64,000 nt of DNA from Zarea fungicola (lineage: Eukaryota; Ascomycota; Sordariomycetes; Hypocreales; Cordycipitaceae). The notes under the pieces were generated by a model that ran no database searches, was not told the origin of the DNA, and saw only the letters and a program-made list of their open reading frames with translations. Where the stretch lies: positions 1-64,000 of the forward strand of contig FWCC01000158.1 in the NCBI GenBank assembly GCA_900169235.1, in the 5' to 3' direction. Each line of letters starts with the position of its first letter. The first letter of the stretch is position 1. This document shows positions 38,406 through 49,991 of the stretch, one piece after another. The position numbers and the translations under genes are program-made.

Positions 38406-39404
38406 AAGATGAGATGAGGTGAATGGAATGGAGGGGCAAGGAGAGAAAAGGCATGGGGATTGAAAGGATTGAAGAAACTGCCGTGAGAGGTTTACAATTT
38501 ATACACGAGGGACAGTGCTTCTTGATTTTGGCGTCATGTGTGTCACGGGAACAAGACAATGTCGTGGAACAGAGTGGCTTTTGATGAGGGGTTTGGCGTG
38601 GAACGCAGCTGCCAATAGGCAAACATGTAAGATTTATTTGAAGCTCACTGTAAGAGTACGGAATCTAGGCGCTGGAAGGAAAACTCTTTTTACAATGTGG
38701 CTTGGTTGGGCTAGATGGCTTCCGAAATGTTGCTGAGTCTTTTTGGAGACATTTTTGATACCCTAAGATGCAGTTGTTTTCCAGCAGTTTGCTTGTTACT
38801 TTCACAGAATAACTAGGTGTCATGTATCACCCTCCAGCTGTGATGTTGTACAATTTGATATTTCTCTATCGTTATAAGTGGCATAGGTTGAGTTAATTTT
38901 TAACTCATCTTGACAGTCAAATCTACTGTCAACTCGGAACATTCATGCTTCACGAAACAAAAAGAATAGGCAAGTTTCGATCCATTGTCACCGCTCAAGC
39001 TGCAAGTACTCTCCTGTTGCAAGTGTACAGCCCCAATCTGCTTTACTGAGTCAGGCTTGTACTACATGTCACAGGTTGATTCCAAGGCGGGCCGCCACCT
39101 CGTTCACACAGCTGTGATATGGGAGTACTTAACACTGTGGGGGTATCAGTTTTCTCCTGTCCCTTTTAACCCCTGTTCTCCCAATGCTGAAAAATGAATC
39201 ATACATTTTGCATCTTATACTACCGGCCTCATCAAGTCTTGCGTGAGCACCATGTTGCACAGTCGGGATGGTATCCTTGAATCACTCAGTTGCAAAAGTT
39301 TCTATATGCGGTGTATAAATACCGCTTAGAAAGGAACGTACCTGAAATGAAAGGAGACGGCATCAGTCCAGTTGAGCTGACAAGACAGACACCGCAACGG
39401 CAAA
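38406..39404. other. spacer between the two paralogous genes
   Basis: About 1 kb, A/T-rich. A TATAAATA element at 39313-39320 is about 85 bp before the next start codon. No gene is supported. Confidence 0.5.
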
Positions 39405-40620
39405 ATGTCGACTTTGGACAAAAACGCAAGGTTCAACCCGTACGGTCTGGTGCATGTCTTCACCGCGGATATTGATGGTGATTTGGTAGCGGTGGCGCTG
39501 AGCTTTTATGGAAAATCCGCCGAGTTTCTTATTCCTCTCTTCAGGAAGGATGATGCGAGTGAGGACTTTGATCGCCTGCGCGTGACGCTCAAGGACATTG
39601 CTCTGCGCATGTGCGCCCCCGATCCCGATCCCGGGTCTGAGCCTGGCCACAGCTACCGTGACAAGGCACGGGGGGAGATGACTGAGCATATGGAATGGTT
39701 TTTGCAGAATTTCAACCAGCCGGAGCCGCCATTGGTAGAAGACGTCGACACGGATTCCGGCTACAAGTTGCGCATCCAGCTGCTCTGGTTTGTGTTTTCG
39801 GAGAAGCTCCAGTTCACCATGGTCCAGCGCGACGACGGGCTCCCGCTCATGGTCCCGATCCAGCGCACGACCGAGACGGAGGCACCCGAGTTCTCCGAGC
39901 AGAGCCTCGACGAGGAGGCGAGGGCCGACCCCTCCATGACGCTCTACTTTACCTCGAAGCTCTGGGTTGAGTCGGTCCAGTTGCAGCCGCACCTGCTCAC
40001 CGGCCAGGTGCACAACCTCGTCCGCGCGTACCGGGGCAACGTCCTGCCCGCGACGCGGGACGGCATCAAAGACTCGGGCACCGTTTTCTGCGTGCGCGAC
40101 CTCCGGCCCAGGGACATTACGCGACAACACCACCGGACCATTGCGGCTGAGATCCACGCGCTGCGGCGCGTCAGGCACGCCAGCCGCGACAACTGGACCG
40201 AGGAGGACTACGGCCCTTGCGTGCCAATGATGCAGGGGTACATTTGCCACGCCATGGCGCGCGGCGCGAGCATGGAGCTGGCGAACGTGCTGGTCGGCGC
40301 CGTGCTCGAGGAGATTCTCGGCCCGCAGAGCCTGGCGACCGTGCTGGCCGACCAGCGCACGCCCCGGCAGCTGCGCCGGCTGCACTTATGCGTAATGCTC
40401 GAGACGCTGCGGTGGCTGCATCGGAACATGTTGGTGTGGGGGGTAGCGTGGATGTCCCGGATAAGCAGAAGGCAGAGGCGCACTCATTAATGCCACCGTT
40501 GTGGACATTGCGGGCCGGCCGTGGATCATGAATGGCTACAGGGCGACTAACGAGAGGACGGTTGAGAGCGACCTGTTTCTGATGGGAGAGCTGCGTAACA
40601 TGATCCGAGACTTGAGGTAG
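39405..40620 (+). pseudogene. paralogue of the kinase-like gene (copy 2), C-terminus frameshifted
   Basis: The main frame runs 39405-40490 (361 codons; MSTLDKNARFNPYG start, VHVFTADIDGDLVAVAL). It shares with copy 1 the VFTAD motif, the CVPMMQGYICHAM segment, LVGAVLEE and LHRNMLVWG. Right after LVWG, at a run of six G at 40438-40443, the frame departs from family-like sequence and stops at 40488-40490. Family-like sequence resumes in another frame downstream (TVVDIAGRPWIMNGY, then TVESDLFLMGEL) up to a stop at 40618-40620. The intervening stretch is too short for a normal intron. It could be a recent pseudogene, a truncated but working gene of 361 residues, or an assembly error in the G-run. 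The kinase-like reading rests on the same short motifs as copy 1. Confidence 0.55.
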
Positions 40621-41064
40621 CAGATGTTTTTATTTGCTACGTCCTGTAGTTGAATGCTGCGTGGAGAAGGGGAAGGAATGTTTCAAAACGCAACTACTCT
40701 AAGCTGGTACTACCTCATTATAATGTCGTTTCAACGCATGATTACATACTATAAAGGAACAGGAGAAGAAGGAAACATACCGTATTTGCAAGGTCATTTA
40801 CTTTATAGACGAGGCATTTCGAATATGTTTCTGAAGTAGTCTACCACTAACCAGCAAAATCCTCATAAACAGCACTTTCTTTCACTACCGGCTATGATAA
40901 CAGTAACAGAGAATAATAAATTAATCAGCAAAACTTTTCATTCTACAGATTATATTACAACAATACTCTATGTTCTATTAAACTCAGATATCCGACACAT
41001 GTCCCGCTCCACGGATTACAGTCCAAACAAAGGCCCAAAGACTCTTCACTTCAACATCATTTTC
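40621..41064. other. intergenic region, A/T-rich
   Basis: Downstream of copy 2 and of the secreted-protein gene, which converge here. No gene or motif is supported. Confidence 0.5.
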
Positions 41065-41442
41065 TCACAATGTGCAATCATAATTGCCATCGCCTCCCTT
41101 TTTGCAAATGTCGTCTACCTTCTTGAACTTGGGCACCTTGTTGGCCTTCTTGACCTTCTTGCACTTTGCGACCGCACACTTGCGGTACGTCTTCGCCTGT
41201 GCGCGTAAAAAGGTTAACAGGAACTGATCAGCCATTTTTGCGTCAGCGTCTGTCTCTTGACGGCCCTTGGTCGCTTCTTTGGTCATGAGATCGTTTGTCT
41301 GCTTCATGAGGTTGATGAGCCCCTCACAATTCAACTTGCCACAGTCGCTGGTGGCAGCGGCGAGGTCTTTGGCTTCCGCTTCGGGGGCTGGCGCTGCGAT
41401 GGCAACCGCGGCGAAGAGTGAGAGGATAGTGGTAACCCGCAT
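41065..41442 (-). CDS. small secreted cysteine-containing protein (effector-like)
   Basis: Single exon, 125 residues. The N-terminus is a typical signal peptide (MRVTTILSLFAAVAIAAPAP, with likely cleavage near the Ala-Ala-Pro region at about residue 17). The mature part has six cysteines in three pairs-like groups: CGKLNC, CAVAKC, and single Cys in DDICKK and YDCTL. A very Lys-rich stretch (KCKKVKKANKVPKFKK) follows the second group. I recognise no family. Size, signal peptide, even Cys number and position in an accessory region fit secreted effectors or antimicrobial-like proteins of plant- or animal-associated fungi. That is inference only. The start was chosen because upstream residues in the same frame are not hydrophobic and lie in a likely leader. 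Confidence 0.75.
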   Translation of the reverse strand: MRVTTILSLFAAVAIAAPAPEAEAKDLAAATSDCGKLNCEGLINLMKQTNDLMTKEATKGRQETDADAKMADQFLLTFLRAQAKTYRKCAVAKCKKVKKANKVPKFKKVDDICKKGGDGNYDCTL

Positions 41443-42673
41443 TTTGTAGTTTTTAACTTGTTCTCTTTTTAAAGTATTGTTTGTGTTTTGTATATATGTC
41501 TCTGGGAATTCGTGGGCAAGTCTCGAGCGCTTACACCGAGCTGAGTTATATACGGACGTCATAAACTGTGATCGCCACGCCGAAATTGCACCTTGAAGCT
41601 CATTAAACATTGTCTAAAACAGTTGATACCGTACCAAATAGCTCGCTGCATCAATATGATGTGCCGACAGCGATCTTCATCTGCGGGTAGCCCCTCTTGC
41701 ACATTACTCTAAGACATGGAACAGGGGCATTTTGGAAGGGACAAGACATTTTATGCCAAGACAATTTCATACACAAGCTTGATGCCGCCTCATAATTGTG
41801 TCGGTATACAACTGCCACGTGCTGATTTATTACGCGAACTGCATTATCGCCATTCAATATTTTCCGCGTTGTAGTCGCCAGAGATAATATGGAACGAGGT
41901 CGAATTTTTATGACATTTTAAGTCACGTATAAATCTCAAATATTTCCTTTGAAAAAACCGGCTATAGAGCTTGAAGCTGAAAAGAACGAACCTTTTGAGA
42001 TAGCTTGAGCTGTTGTGTGTTGTGACATAATGACGCACGGTTAGAGGCAAAGCCGTCGCCATGATTGACTAGATATTACCTGAATGTCTTAAATAGAATG
42101 AAAAGACTCTTACTGTACTAAAAGTAGAGATTCCTTATATTACCAGTCATTTTTAATTTGTTTGCTTCAAGACAGCGGTTGGAATTCTTGTACATATGAC
42201 TCGACCAAGCTGCCCGCTCAGACTCTGAAATTATCTATCATTATTAAACCACGCCCTTCGCATTTAAAGGAGAATAATCAAGTTCCAGGAGCCATAGCGC
42301 CAACGTATAGATTCTAAGTGAAGAGTGAAAAGGATGCGTCTGGCTCAGGCCTGCTGGAAAGCCCCAACACTTCACCCCAACGGCGTGGAGCCCTACTCCA
42401 CCGGCCACAAGTACAATTGGTCTTGTTGGTTTTCAACACATTTTATTCCTAAAATGTAACTACTAGTAGAGGGGAGAGAAGGAGAAAAAGGGAATAGAAG
42501 CGAGCTAGAGAAAAACATGAGTTGGCACTTGTGCTACTAAACGGTGACTTGAAGTTGGTTTACTAAAATACATGAAGAGGTTGCGGAACAAGACAATATA
42601 AAACACCCTTGATACAGTCCACAGGTTCTCGAAGTCTCATGAAAATTTTCAAGTTTCAAGTCTTTATTTCACA
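41443..42673. other. intergenic region, no gene supported
   Basis: About 1.2 kb with stop codons in all frames at short intervals. A TATA-like TATATA at 41491-41496 lies about 50 bp upstream of the secreted-protein ATG. Nothing else is recognised. Confidence 0.45.
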
Positions 42674-43252
42674 TTAGTTTAGCTGGCTGGCCAGGATACA
42701 TCCATAGACAAGCGTCCCGCCTATAGCGAGCAGATTCAAATGTATCGAAGCTGCATGCATCCTTGAGAACTGCCTTTTGTTCTGTTTTGTCTGCTCTGAT
42801 GTCTCATTTTCTGTCAGTTGTTAGACATAAACCTAATTTAGTTCCACCCAACACGGTATACCGGGACTTTTGAGCAATATACCTGCTTTCAGCCGTAGCA
42901 TAATCTCGCGCGTCCTCGGACCATACACAAAGAGGTTCAACCCGGCCGCCACCGCCGTTCCTGAAAGTGTCACAAGGTTTGTTTTATTGTATACCAATGA
43001 AAAAAATCCATTTGGCTGGTACGTAAGAGCTGTCAGCAGCAGCAGCACGCTCTGCGTCTGGAAGTAAACGGGAAACAGCCGTTTCTGGAGATTGAGAAAC
43101 GCCAGCCTAGGTAGAGCCCGGAAGGTAATGGGGGCGACGATGAAGCTCTGATAGAGCTCAGTGCCCAGAAGTGCGGAGAAGAATAAGAGATGGCAAGATC
43201 TGAATATGGTCCGCAGCAGAGAAAACGCTGATGAAGGCATGGAGAAGGGCAT
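42674..43252 (-). CDS. TMEM205-like (DUF4149) integral membrane protein
   Basis: Exons on the minus strand: 43252-42883 and 42810-42674; 168 residues. The first exon has three to four hydrophobic helices and the family segment LLGTELYQSFIVAPITFRALPRLAF, then LQKRLFPVYFQTQSVLLLL and GLNLFVYGPRTREIM. Reading through the donor would end the protein early. Splicing a 72-bp intron (GTATAT..CTGACAG, branch-like CTAAC) joins a tail with FSRMHAASIHLNLLAIGG, the conserved end of the family, where a Phe-x2-x-His motif precedes the last helix. Cellular role is poorly known; the human relative is linked to drug resistance and trafficking. It lies 3 kb left of the polyketide cluster; nothing in the sequence ties it to that cluster. 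Confidence 0.85.
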
Positions 43253-43882
43253 GGTGGCACAGGCGTGGGCTGGATGAAGAAAATAGTAACATTCTAAAAC
43301 TAAAACGATCAAAGACTGAAAAGCCGTTTAATGTGGTGCTTTTAGTTCATAATAAACCTATATGGATTGCGGAGTTTACATTGGGGACGTGTAAGTGCAC
43401 ATCCGAGTGCCGTCGGATATAGGTTAACTTGGTACTCCACCAACTGGGTCTGTCTTAAATATCGACCAGTCGCCTCATCGTTGATGACCTGTTTTAGCTT
43501 GAACCAGCCAGCCTTGCATCATAGCCAGGCAAGTTCAGATTCTTCATGCCGTTGGCGGTCCGGGGTGCCACCATTGGCTTCGTAAGCGTTGGTCCGCACC
43601 GATTTCCCACATCTCAACTGTCTCGACAAAAGAAAAACCAACTAAAACAGGTTGCGTTCGCAGTTAGAGAATCCTTTGAATTGAAAATTCGCAACACAGG
43701 GGACTTCAACTCATTGCACTGCGATGAATAGACCACGTATTACAAGACAGTTTCGAGCTATAGGGTGATGGGCTACACTCTCTAATAAATCTGACAATAT
43801 AATTGAGAAAGGATATCTAGTTAGAGGCCCTCTCAGAATAGAGCCAAAATATTTTCAGAACTTCACGAGTATATACAAATAT

Positions 43883-43917
43883 GCGTGTGCGTGTGCGTGT
43901 GTGTGTGTGTGTGTGTA
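43883..43917. repeat. GT-rich microsatellite
   Basis: An imperfect then perfect dinucleotide run: GCGTGT units followed by about nine uninterrupted GT repeats. It is simple-sequence DNA. Confidence 0.9.
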
Positions 43918-46201
43918 TTGGATGCGCAGGATGACCAGCCGCTGCCGGCACTGCTCGATCTTTTCGCTCTCTGGGGTCGATTGTATACAAAGCACAAAGC
44001 ACATTGCCTGGCAATCATACCTGGAGGAGAAAAAGTTCCAAAATTTAAGTAGCATTGAACTACAGGGAAAAGTTTTAGTTGGATGCGGTTCCTATCATGG
44101 TGGAAGCGAGCGGCCTTTACTGTATCTAAATTCGGAAAGAAGATTCCCACTGTCTTCTCCGGCGCACCTCCAGCGTTACATAACTAGCTTTGCTCGTTAT
44201 TTTCTAAAGACTGCAGCCCGGCGCACACCAAAGTATTCTTGGCTTAATTTATTGCGCGACTTCTGCTAGACAGCAAGCTCGCCATAACTTGGCTTGCAGG
44301 CTGCCTGCGGCCCTGTTGACCAGCGCCGATTCCCATTCGACAGCAACTGCAGATGGAATAATGACCGCGACTTACAGGCTGTGCACGGCAGGAGTCGGTT
44401 TCTCACGGTGTCCCCCCAATTTACCCATTCCTTTCTTAAAACGACTACCGGATTGAGTAGAATGACCAAAAAATAAATTTCCAGCAAATTGTGAGCTCTG
44501 CAAAAGAAGGGTGCGGACTTACTGGAGTGATGCATATTGCTCAGGTCTCAGCCAGCCACAGCTCCATTCCACCAAGACTCCTAGGATGCAGCTTCTGCAG
44601 TCTACATATGCATGTTACCGCAGAATTTCTGGTGCGTAGCTTCCAGATACGGACCTTCCAGCTACGGGCTACCCCTCTTTTGAGACATTTGAAAAGATGC
44701 CTGCTAAACACATCTTCCTCGCCGGGATAAAGTACCTATCACGGCCCCCGCAGCCACGCGTCCATGATAGGGTCTTCGTGCGTGCTTGGTAGAATGGGAT
44801 TAAATTACGCAGTTGATGCCCAGAAGAAGACATAAGCGTTAAAGTTTTGCTATTCCCCATCTTTGTGGCGACATGTTGCTTGGCTCTCTTCCGGAGTCCG
44901 GGTCGCCCGGACTTGTTCCAAAGGCGTGTATCCTGGTCACTTCCTCTAATAGGGTATTCACTGTAGATCCGAAACCACATTTCGCACATCATATCAAATG
45001 TCATTGGAGCTAAATCGTCAGCCAGCCAGAACTATTGAGGCGCTCGCCATTGCAACCATAGGAATGCATCGAGGACAGCTCATTGTGCATTTCAGCCATT
45101 GCGGGCGAACCTCTGCAAGCCACGTAGTATGGATCAACTACATTGATGATAGCCCATAATGACGGTTTTAAAATATCTATGCCAGGATATATCCAAACTG
45201 AGGATGGTTTAATGCAGTAGTCTTTTAAACCTAGCTGAACCTTTTGCGATCTGCTTGCCAATACAAGCCTCTGGAACGAGACTGTGCCAAGCTCTCACCG
45301 GAAGCATCACTTACACAGCCACTTGGGCAGGAATCCTAATACGACGCTTTACGCAGTCCAAGTGACTTGCAGGTGTACCGCTCGAAAACACGCAATCTTA
45401 TGTCTCACTCTACACTTGATGGAATTTTTGTCTCCCTCCCTTTTAGAATTATATACATGTCTTTCCGTAGGTAGTATGAATATGAGGAATAATCATCAAA
45501 GGTGGTATATGTGATTCTAGAGACTCCAGAAAACGCTTCTTGCTTTTGTGCCGCTTCAATAGCACCCTGCAATGATGTAGGTCGCTACGGCCCTTTCGAA
45601 CCGCTTCTGCACGGCTCCTAGGAGCAATCAAATAACCCAAGTTTGGTTAATTATCAGACCACCGGTCCTAACAGAGCTATGAATGATATAGATTGCACGT
45701 GCATCGCAAGAACTTCACCCATTTTACAATATCAACGCTGCCAATACAGATATCTCGACCTCGCCAAGACCACAAAGAAAGCCATATGTATTCCAGCTAT
45801 AATAATACTTCTGCATGTCAATACGTAATTGATACAGGATTGAATTATATGTCTTAAATTGATGTCTTTCAATCTCTCGGCACTGCACACTGCCGTGATT
45901 TTTCAGCTGCCACTTCCGTCGCGTGGCGTCGTGTTCCTCATTTGTACCTGATACTTAGGATTGCGGAGTCGGTTCTTGCACTGAAGACAAAAGATTAAAA
46001 AAAAGATTTCTTGGTTATACGTCACTGCAGAATCAGAGGATTGGAGGTGGGCTAGTAACGAGGCGTATGCACTGCTCGATGCCCAAGCTGAACTTGAAGT
46101 GGTGGTATGATGGCACCGTGCGAGTTCCTGCAAGCCCAAGCGTTTGGTAAGCTGTTATAAAAATCCTCCGTCAGTAAATCCTGAATGTCACCGGACATGT
46201 C

Positions 46202-46208
46202 TATATAA
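46202..46208 (+). promoter_or_regulatory. TATA box of the tyrosinase gene
   Basis: TATATAA lies 89-95 bp upstream of the ATG at 46297, in a good position for the start of a short leader. A GACCGA hexamer (46222-46227) lies just downstream of it. Confidence 0.5.
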
Positions 46209-46296
46209 AGCCAGCCTCTCCGACCGAAGAAAAAAATTGAGCTTTTCAACCAGGCAGAATATAGCGTCCTATCAGTTACAATACATAATCATCGAT

Positions 46297-49078
46297 ATGG
46301 ACCCGTTTGAGACTCTTTCCCATCTTACTCGACCTGAGGTTGAGGAGCTTCCCGTCTTCAAACAGCAGCCTCCATGCGTTGGCACCCGCTACATTGTCAA
46401 GTGCCATGATCCCGCCACTGTCAGTGCATCTGACACACAAGTGCAGACTCTGACTTGGTTCAAGACACCAGTTAGTTGGTCTAAATTCGAGAGCTTTACC
46501 ACAGTACAAATATAGCTGACTCTTCTAGCCGCTTACCGCCGAAACAATTCGTATGATTCGCGCGGTCAAGCTATTTGCAGAGTCGCATGATCAGGGATGG
46601 ATTGACGATCTCGACAAAGGTAACTGGACATGGTTTCAGCTAGTTGTTTTCGATAGCGAGGAAGCAACTTCCCCCAAGAAGGATGGCGATGGAAAGGAAT
46701 TTACTGTCACCAGCCACACAAATAGGGCCGCCAACGACCAATTTGAGTGGCGCGAGGGCGCAACTTTTGACACGAGACGCAATCTTGTGAAGGGACTTGA
46801 GGTGACATAATATCTTGAAAACTCTTCCAATATTTAGCTGACACATGAAACAGCCCGGAAACGTGATCGGAGTCCGACTTTGTGCCCGGTTCCCAAACTG
46901 GAAGAATTTCGCGAAGAATGGCTACCTCGTGATTGAGATTGGCGAGGACAACCGTGAGCACCCCTTAATGCAACACCTGCATGATGACGTGGTTTGATTA
47001 AAATTTCAGGCCCTGTTCCACTAACTCCTATTACGATCAACTCTGATGAGTCAATTCCTCCTCGTCGAAACGTCAGAGCGTGGTATGACGACGCGAAGAG
47101 GGATCACAAGGTAGGCCTTGAGGTATCGTTATTCATTCGAGCTTTGCAGGCCTTTCAACGCCTCCTTCCTGAAAACCAGCTATCATATTACCGCATTGCT
47201 GGAATTCATGCTTATCCATACAATGTACCCTGGAACGAGAATAAATCGCCCGTTCCCCTCGACGACCCAAACAAGGACGCTCGCCTGAAAGGGGGCGAAG
47301 GTGGCTGGTACTGCGCACACAACCAAGACCTATTTCCCACATGGCATCGCGCGTATATGATGCTTTTTGAGGTATTTTTTGTCTCTATTTCCTAGAATGA
47401 GTGGGAATGCTAATCGACGTGTAGCGACGGGTTAGCGACCTCATGATGGATGAAGCTGTGACCCGGAAGAAGGAAACCGAACAATGGGTTTCGGCCGCCA
47501 AACGTTGGCGTCTACCATATTGGGACTGGGCTGTCGATCCACGTCTACCGGAAATAGCCTCTGGTGAAACAATCCGTGTCATAAAATCCTGGAACGGCTG
47601 CAATGAACCGTTATTGGAAGACTTGCAAAACCCCATGTATCGCTTTCAGATGCCCGGCTTTAAACCGATGGGAGACAGTGCCTATGGAAACTACCGCATC
47701 GATAACAAAGAGCAGGGCCCGGTATGTGTCACTCGCCATAGCGCTATGCTCTCAAGAAGCGTGCTAATAAAAACCAGTGGGAACAATGTATCGGCACCTC
47801 TCGCCGGAGTATCTCAATCCGCGATGCTGAACGGCGGTGGGTTTATGGAGTGTCGAACGCCGCAGCCGTAAATGCGGCTTTGGAAGGCCCGCAAGATCAA
47901 TTGTACAATCTCACTCTGAAGGATGCCATTTATCGGCTTCTCACGGACGATTATTCGGCCAAATACGTGCAATTTGCTTCCACGAGGTTTGATTCGGACC
48001 AAGAGACGATATCCAAGGGCTACTTGAATCTCGAGGCTATTCATAACACCGTTCATGTGAGCATTTCCTCCCATAAATTCAGCCGGTGGTGCTTTGCCGT
48101 ACTAAAGAACATTCAGGACCTCATTGGGGGCAGTGACGAATTCCCTGGTCGCGGCCACATGGGCTCAGTGCCAGTGGCTGCATTCGACCCCATTTTCTGG
48201 ATGCACCACTGCAATGTTGACAGGCTTTTTCACCTGTGGCAAAGCGTCAACCCAAGCCGCTGGTTTCATCAAAAGCCAGGACAAGTTGTTGATCGCAGTC
48301 CTCAGCAACCTCTGCGCCCTTTCCACGTTTCCAGTGAATTGAGTGACTACTACAACTCCAATCAAGTTCGCCACTCCGATGCACTGAACTATACCTACGA
48401 TTACGTGGACCGGATTACTGATGAATTCGGTGACATGATACCGGAAAAGAGCAACGTCTATATCAATCAGCTGTACGGTCCCCCGGAGAAGGCCTTCCTA
48501 AACCAAAAAGAGGAATTGGATCCTGTGATCAACTTGATTTACGACCGGTAAGTGCAAGCCGAAAAACGTGTCGACAACAGTAAGGTGCTCTAAATCTGAT
48601 AACACTTCTGTGTAGCTATGCTTTCGGAGGCAAACCGTACTCTGTGCTCTTCTTCCTTGGTGAAGTTGACCACAAGATACCGTACAAGCAGCAAGTGTCT
48701 CTGGTCGGCAGCATCTTCACATTCACTGCTGTTTCCACTGAGAATGCGGTCACTTGCAAGGCCTGCTACGCACAACAGCGCGACCATGTCCTTTCACGTG
48801 CGCAGCTCCCGATCACTACTGTGGTCCCTCATGTTGAGCGCGAGAACCCAGGGAAGCTCATCTCCTATTTGAAGAAGAATCTGAAATGGATTGCGGTTCA
48901 TGAGGATGGTGTGCTGGCCAGCAAGCAAAAGCTGACTGGGTTGAAGATCAAATTGTCGTGCGGAGTCAATAAGCTGGTCGAGATCGGAAAGGGCTATCAG
49001 TCCTCATTCAAATATGGAAAGTATGAAACACTGGAATTTAACTGGGACACCGCGTACGCCGGGAATAGCCGTACGTAA
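46297..49078 (+). CDS. tyrosinase with an unusual N-terminal module
   Basis: Type-3 copper oxidase that hydroxylates or oxidises phenols; probably a tailoring enzyme of the adjacent polyketide. Exons: 46297-46470, 46529-46801, 46854-46953, 47010-47371, 47425-47721, 47778-48056, 48117-48547, 48616-49078; 792 residues. Residues 1-183 are an extra module (SHDQGWIDDLDKGNWTWF, then SHTNRAANDQFEW and PGNVIGVRLCARFPNW) of a kind I associate with uncharacterised fungal proteins. The tyrosinase core follows. CuA ligands are in IAGIHAYPY (about residue 249), CAHNQD (about 285) and TWHRAYM (about 293). CuB ligands are in HNTVH (491-495) and FDPIFWMHHCNVDRL (about 518-532). A C-terminal beta-rich domain (YAFGGKPYSVLFFLGEV, CKACYAQQ) covers the active site in such proenzymes. 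There is no signal peptide. The intron at 48057-48116 is 60 bp and stop-free, so retention would keep the frame. Confidence 0.9.
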
Positions 49079-49991
49079 TTGGACGGATTGGGAGTGCGGT
49101 ACAAATTGTTGCAACTTGAGAGACTGTTTCAATTTTACTATGTAGTTTGCTATGAATGACCGTCTGCGCAGAAAACTGCTCGATCAACTACCTCCCCAAA
49201 TGAAACTTTTGATATGTTTAACATTCAAGTGTATGCTTTTCTCAGCCACTTCGTGTTGGCGTCCCAGTTCTTAATCTGCTACTATACATTGACATGAGAT
49301 TGCCTACAATCGACTATCGACGGCTGGCCACTTGCCTGGTAGGAAAAGGTTTAAATAAAAAGCACTGAGTTAATTAGTTAGTATTTGTTAATGTTTTAAA
49401 ATAAGAGTAACACTGCCTAACTAGAACATGGCCACCAGTTGAGCGCCTCATGCACTCCACAGCAGGGCGCGAAACCGTAATGCTGCCTATCCATCTGCAG
49501 GTGGCCGCTTCCGTTTTTAAATGTAGTTTTTTTTGGTTACAACAGTATTAAGACCGAGTCTTTGATTGTTAAAAAAAATAGTCAATAAAAATTCTGTCTG
49601 GTGTGGCCATTTTGTCGGACGGCACGTACCCCCCGAGCTGTTAATCGGTCTCTGAGAAATTGTTTGGGGCGTGGATAGCCTCTCCGTAACGGTGCATTCG
49701 GTGCAATTAGCCTCCGCAAAAGGAATACCCCGATACATGTCTATTCAAACGCCGCAATGAATTACTCATCGCGAGTACAAATCGATTTATTGAGTGACTG
49801 TACTCGTAGTGTCGGCAGTGCCCATCAAGGAATAACAGCTCGTGGTGCTTCGATAGTCACATCTACTCACCAATCTCTATCTAGTAAGACGTTTTGTTCT
49901 TGATCATCTCACTGCTAAATTGGCGGAGCCACTTCTACCATAATAGCTAGTTTCTGAACCAGAACTAAACTAGACTTGCATTCACAAAGCC
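49079..49991. other. intergenic region, monooxygenase promoter
   Basis: About 0.9 kb between two cluster genes on the same strand. TCGGTCTC at 49645-49652 recurs in the PKS/thioesterase promoter. No gene is supported. Confidence 0.45.

Larger units (their letters stand above)
43253..46296. other. 3 kb region without a supported gene
   Basis: Contains a GT microsatellite (43883-43917) and several short open frames. The largest on the minus strand (44669-45004 and 45010-45261) have no recognisable domain and no convincing splice link. It may include eroded gene remnants. The last 100 bp form the promoter of the tyrosinase gene. Confidence 0.4.

Noticed and set aside
40443..40540. intron to repair the second kinase-like gene
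   Set aside because: Joining the GTAGCG donor to the ACAG acceptor at 40540 gives an immediate stop, and it would remove the segment that is most like the paralogue.
43883..43917. repeat array that might be taken for an ordered repeat system
   Set aside because: It is a plain GT microsatellite without spacers.
44669..45261. two adjacent minus-strand frames as one gene
   Set aside because: No convincing splice sites join them, and neither shows a recognised domain.
47110..47149. possible short intron in tyrosinase exon 4 (GTAGGC..TTGCAG)
   Set aside because: At about 40 bp it is shorter than the other introns here, and the read-through frame EVSLFIRALQAFQRL is family-like.
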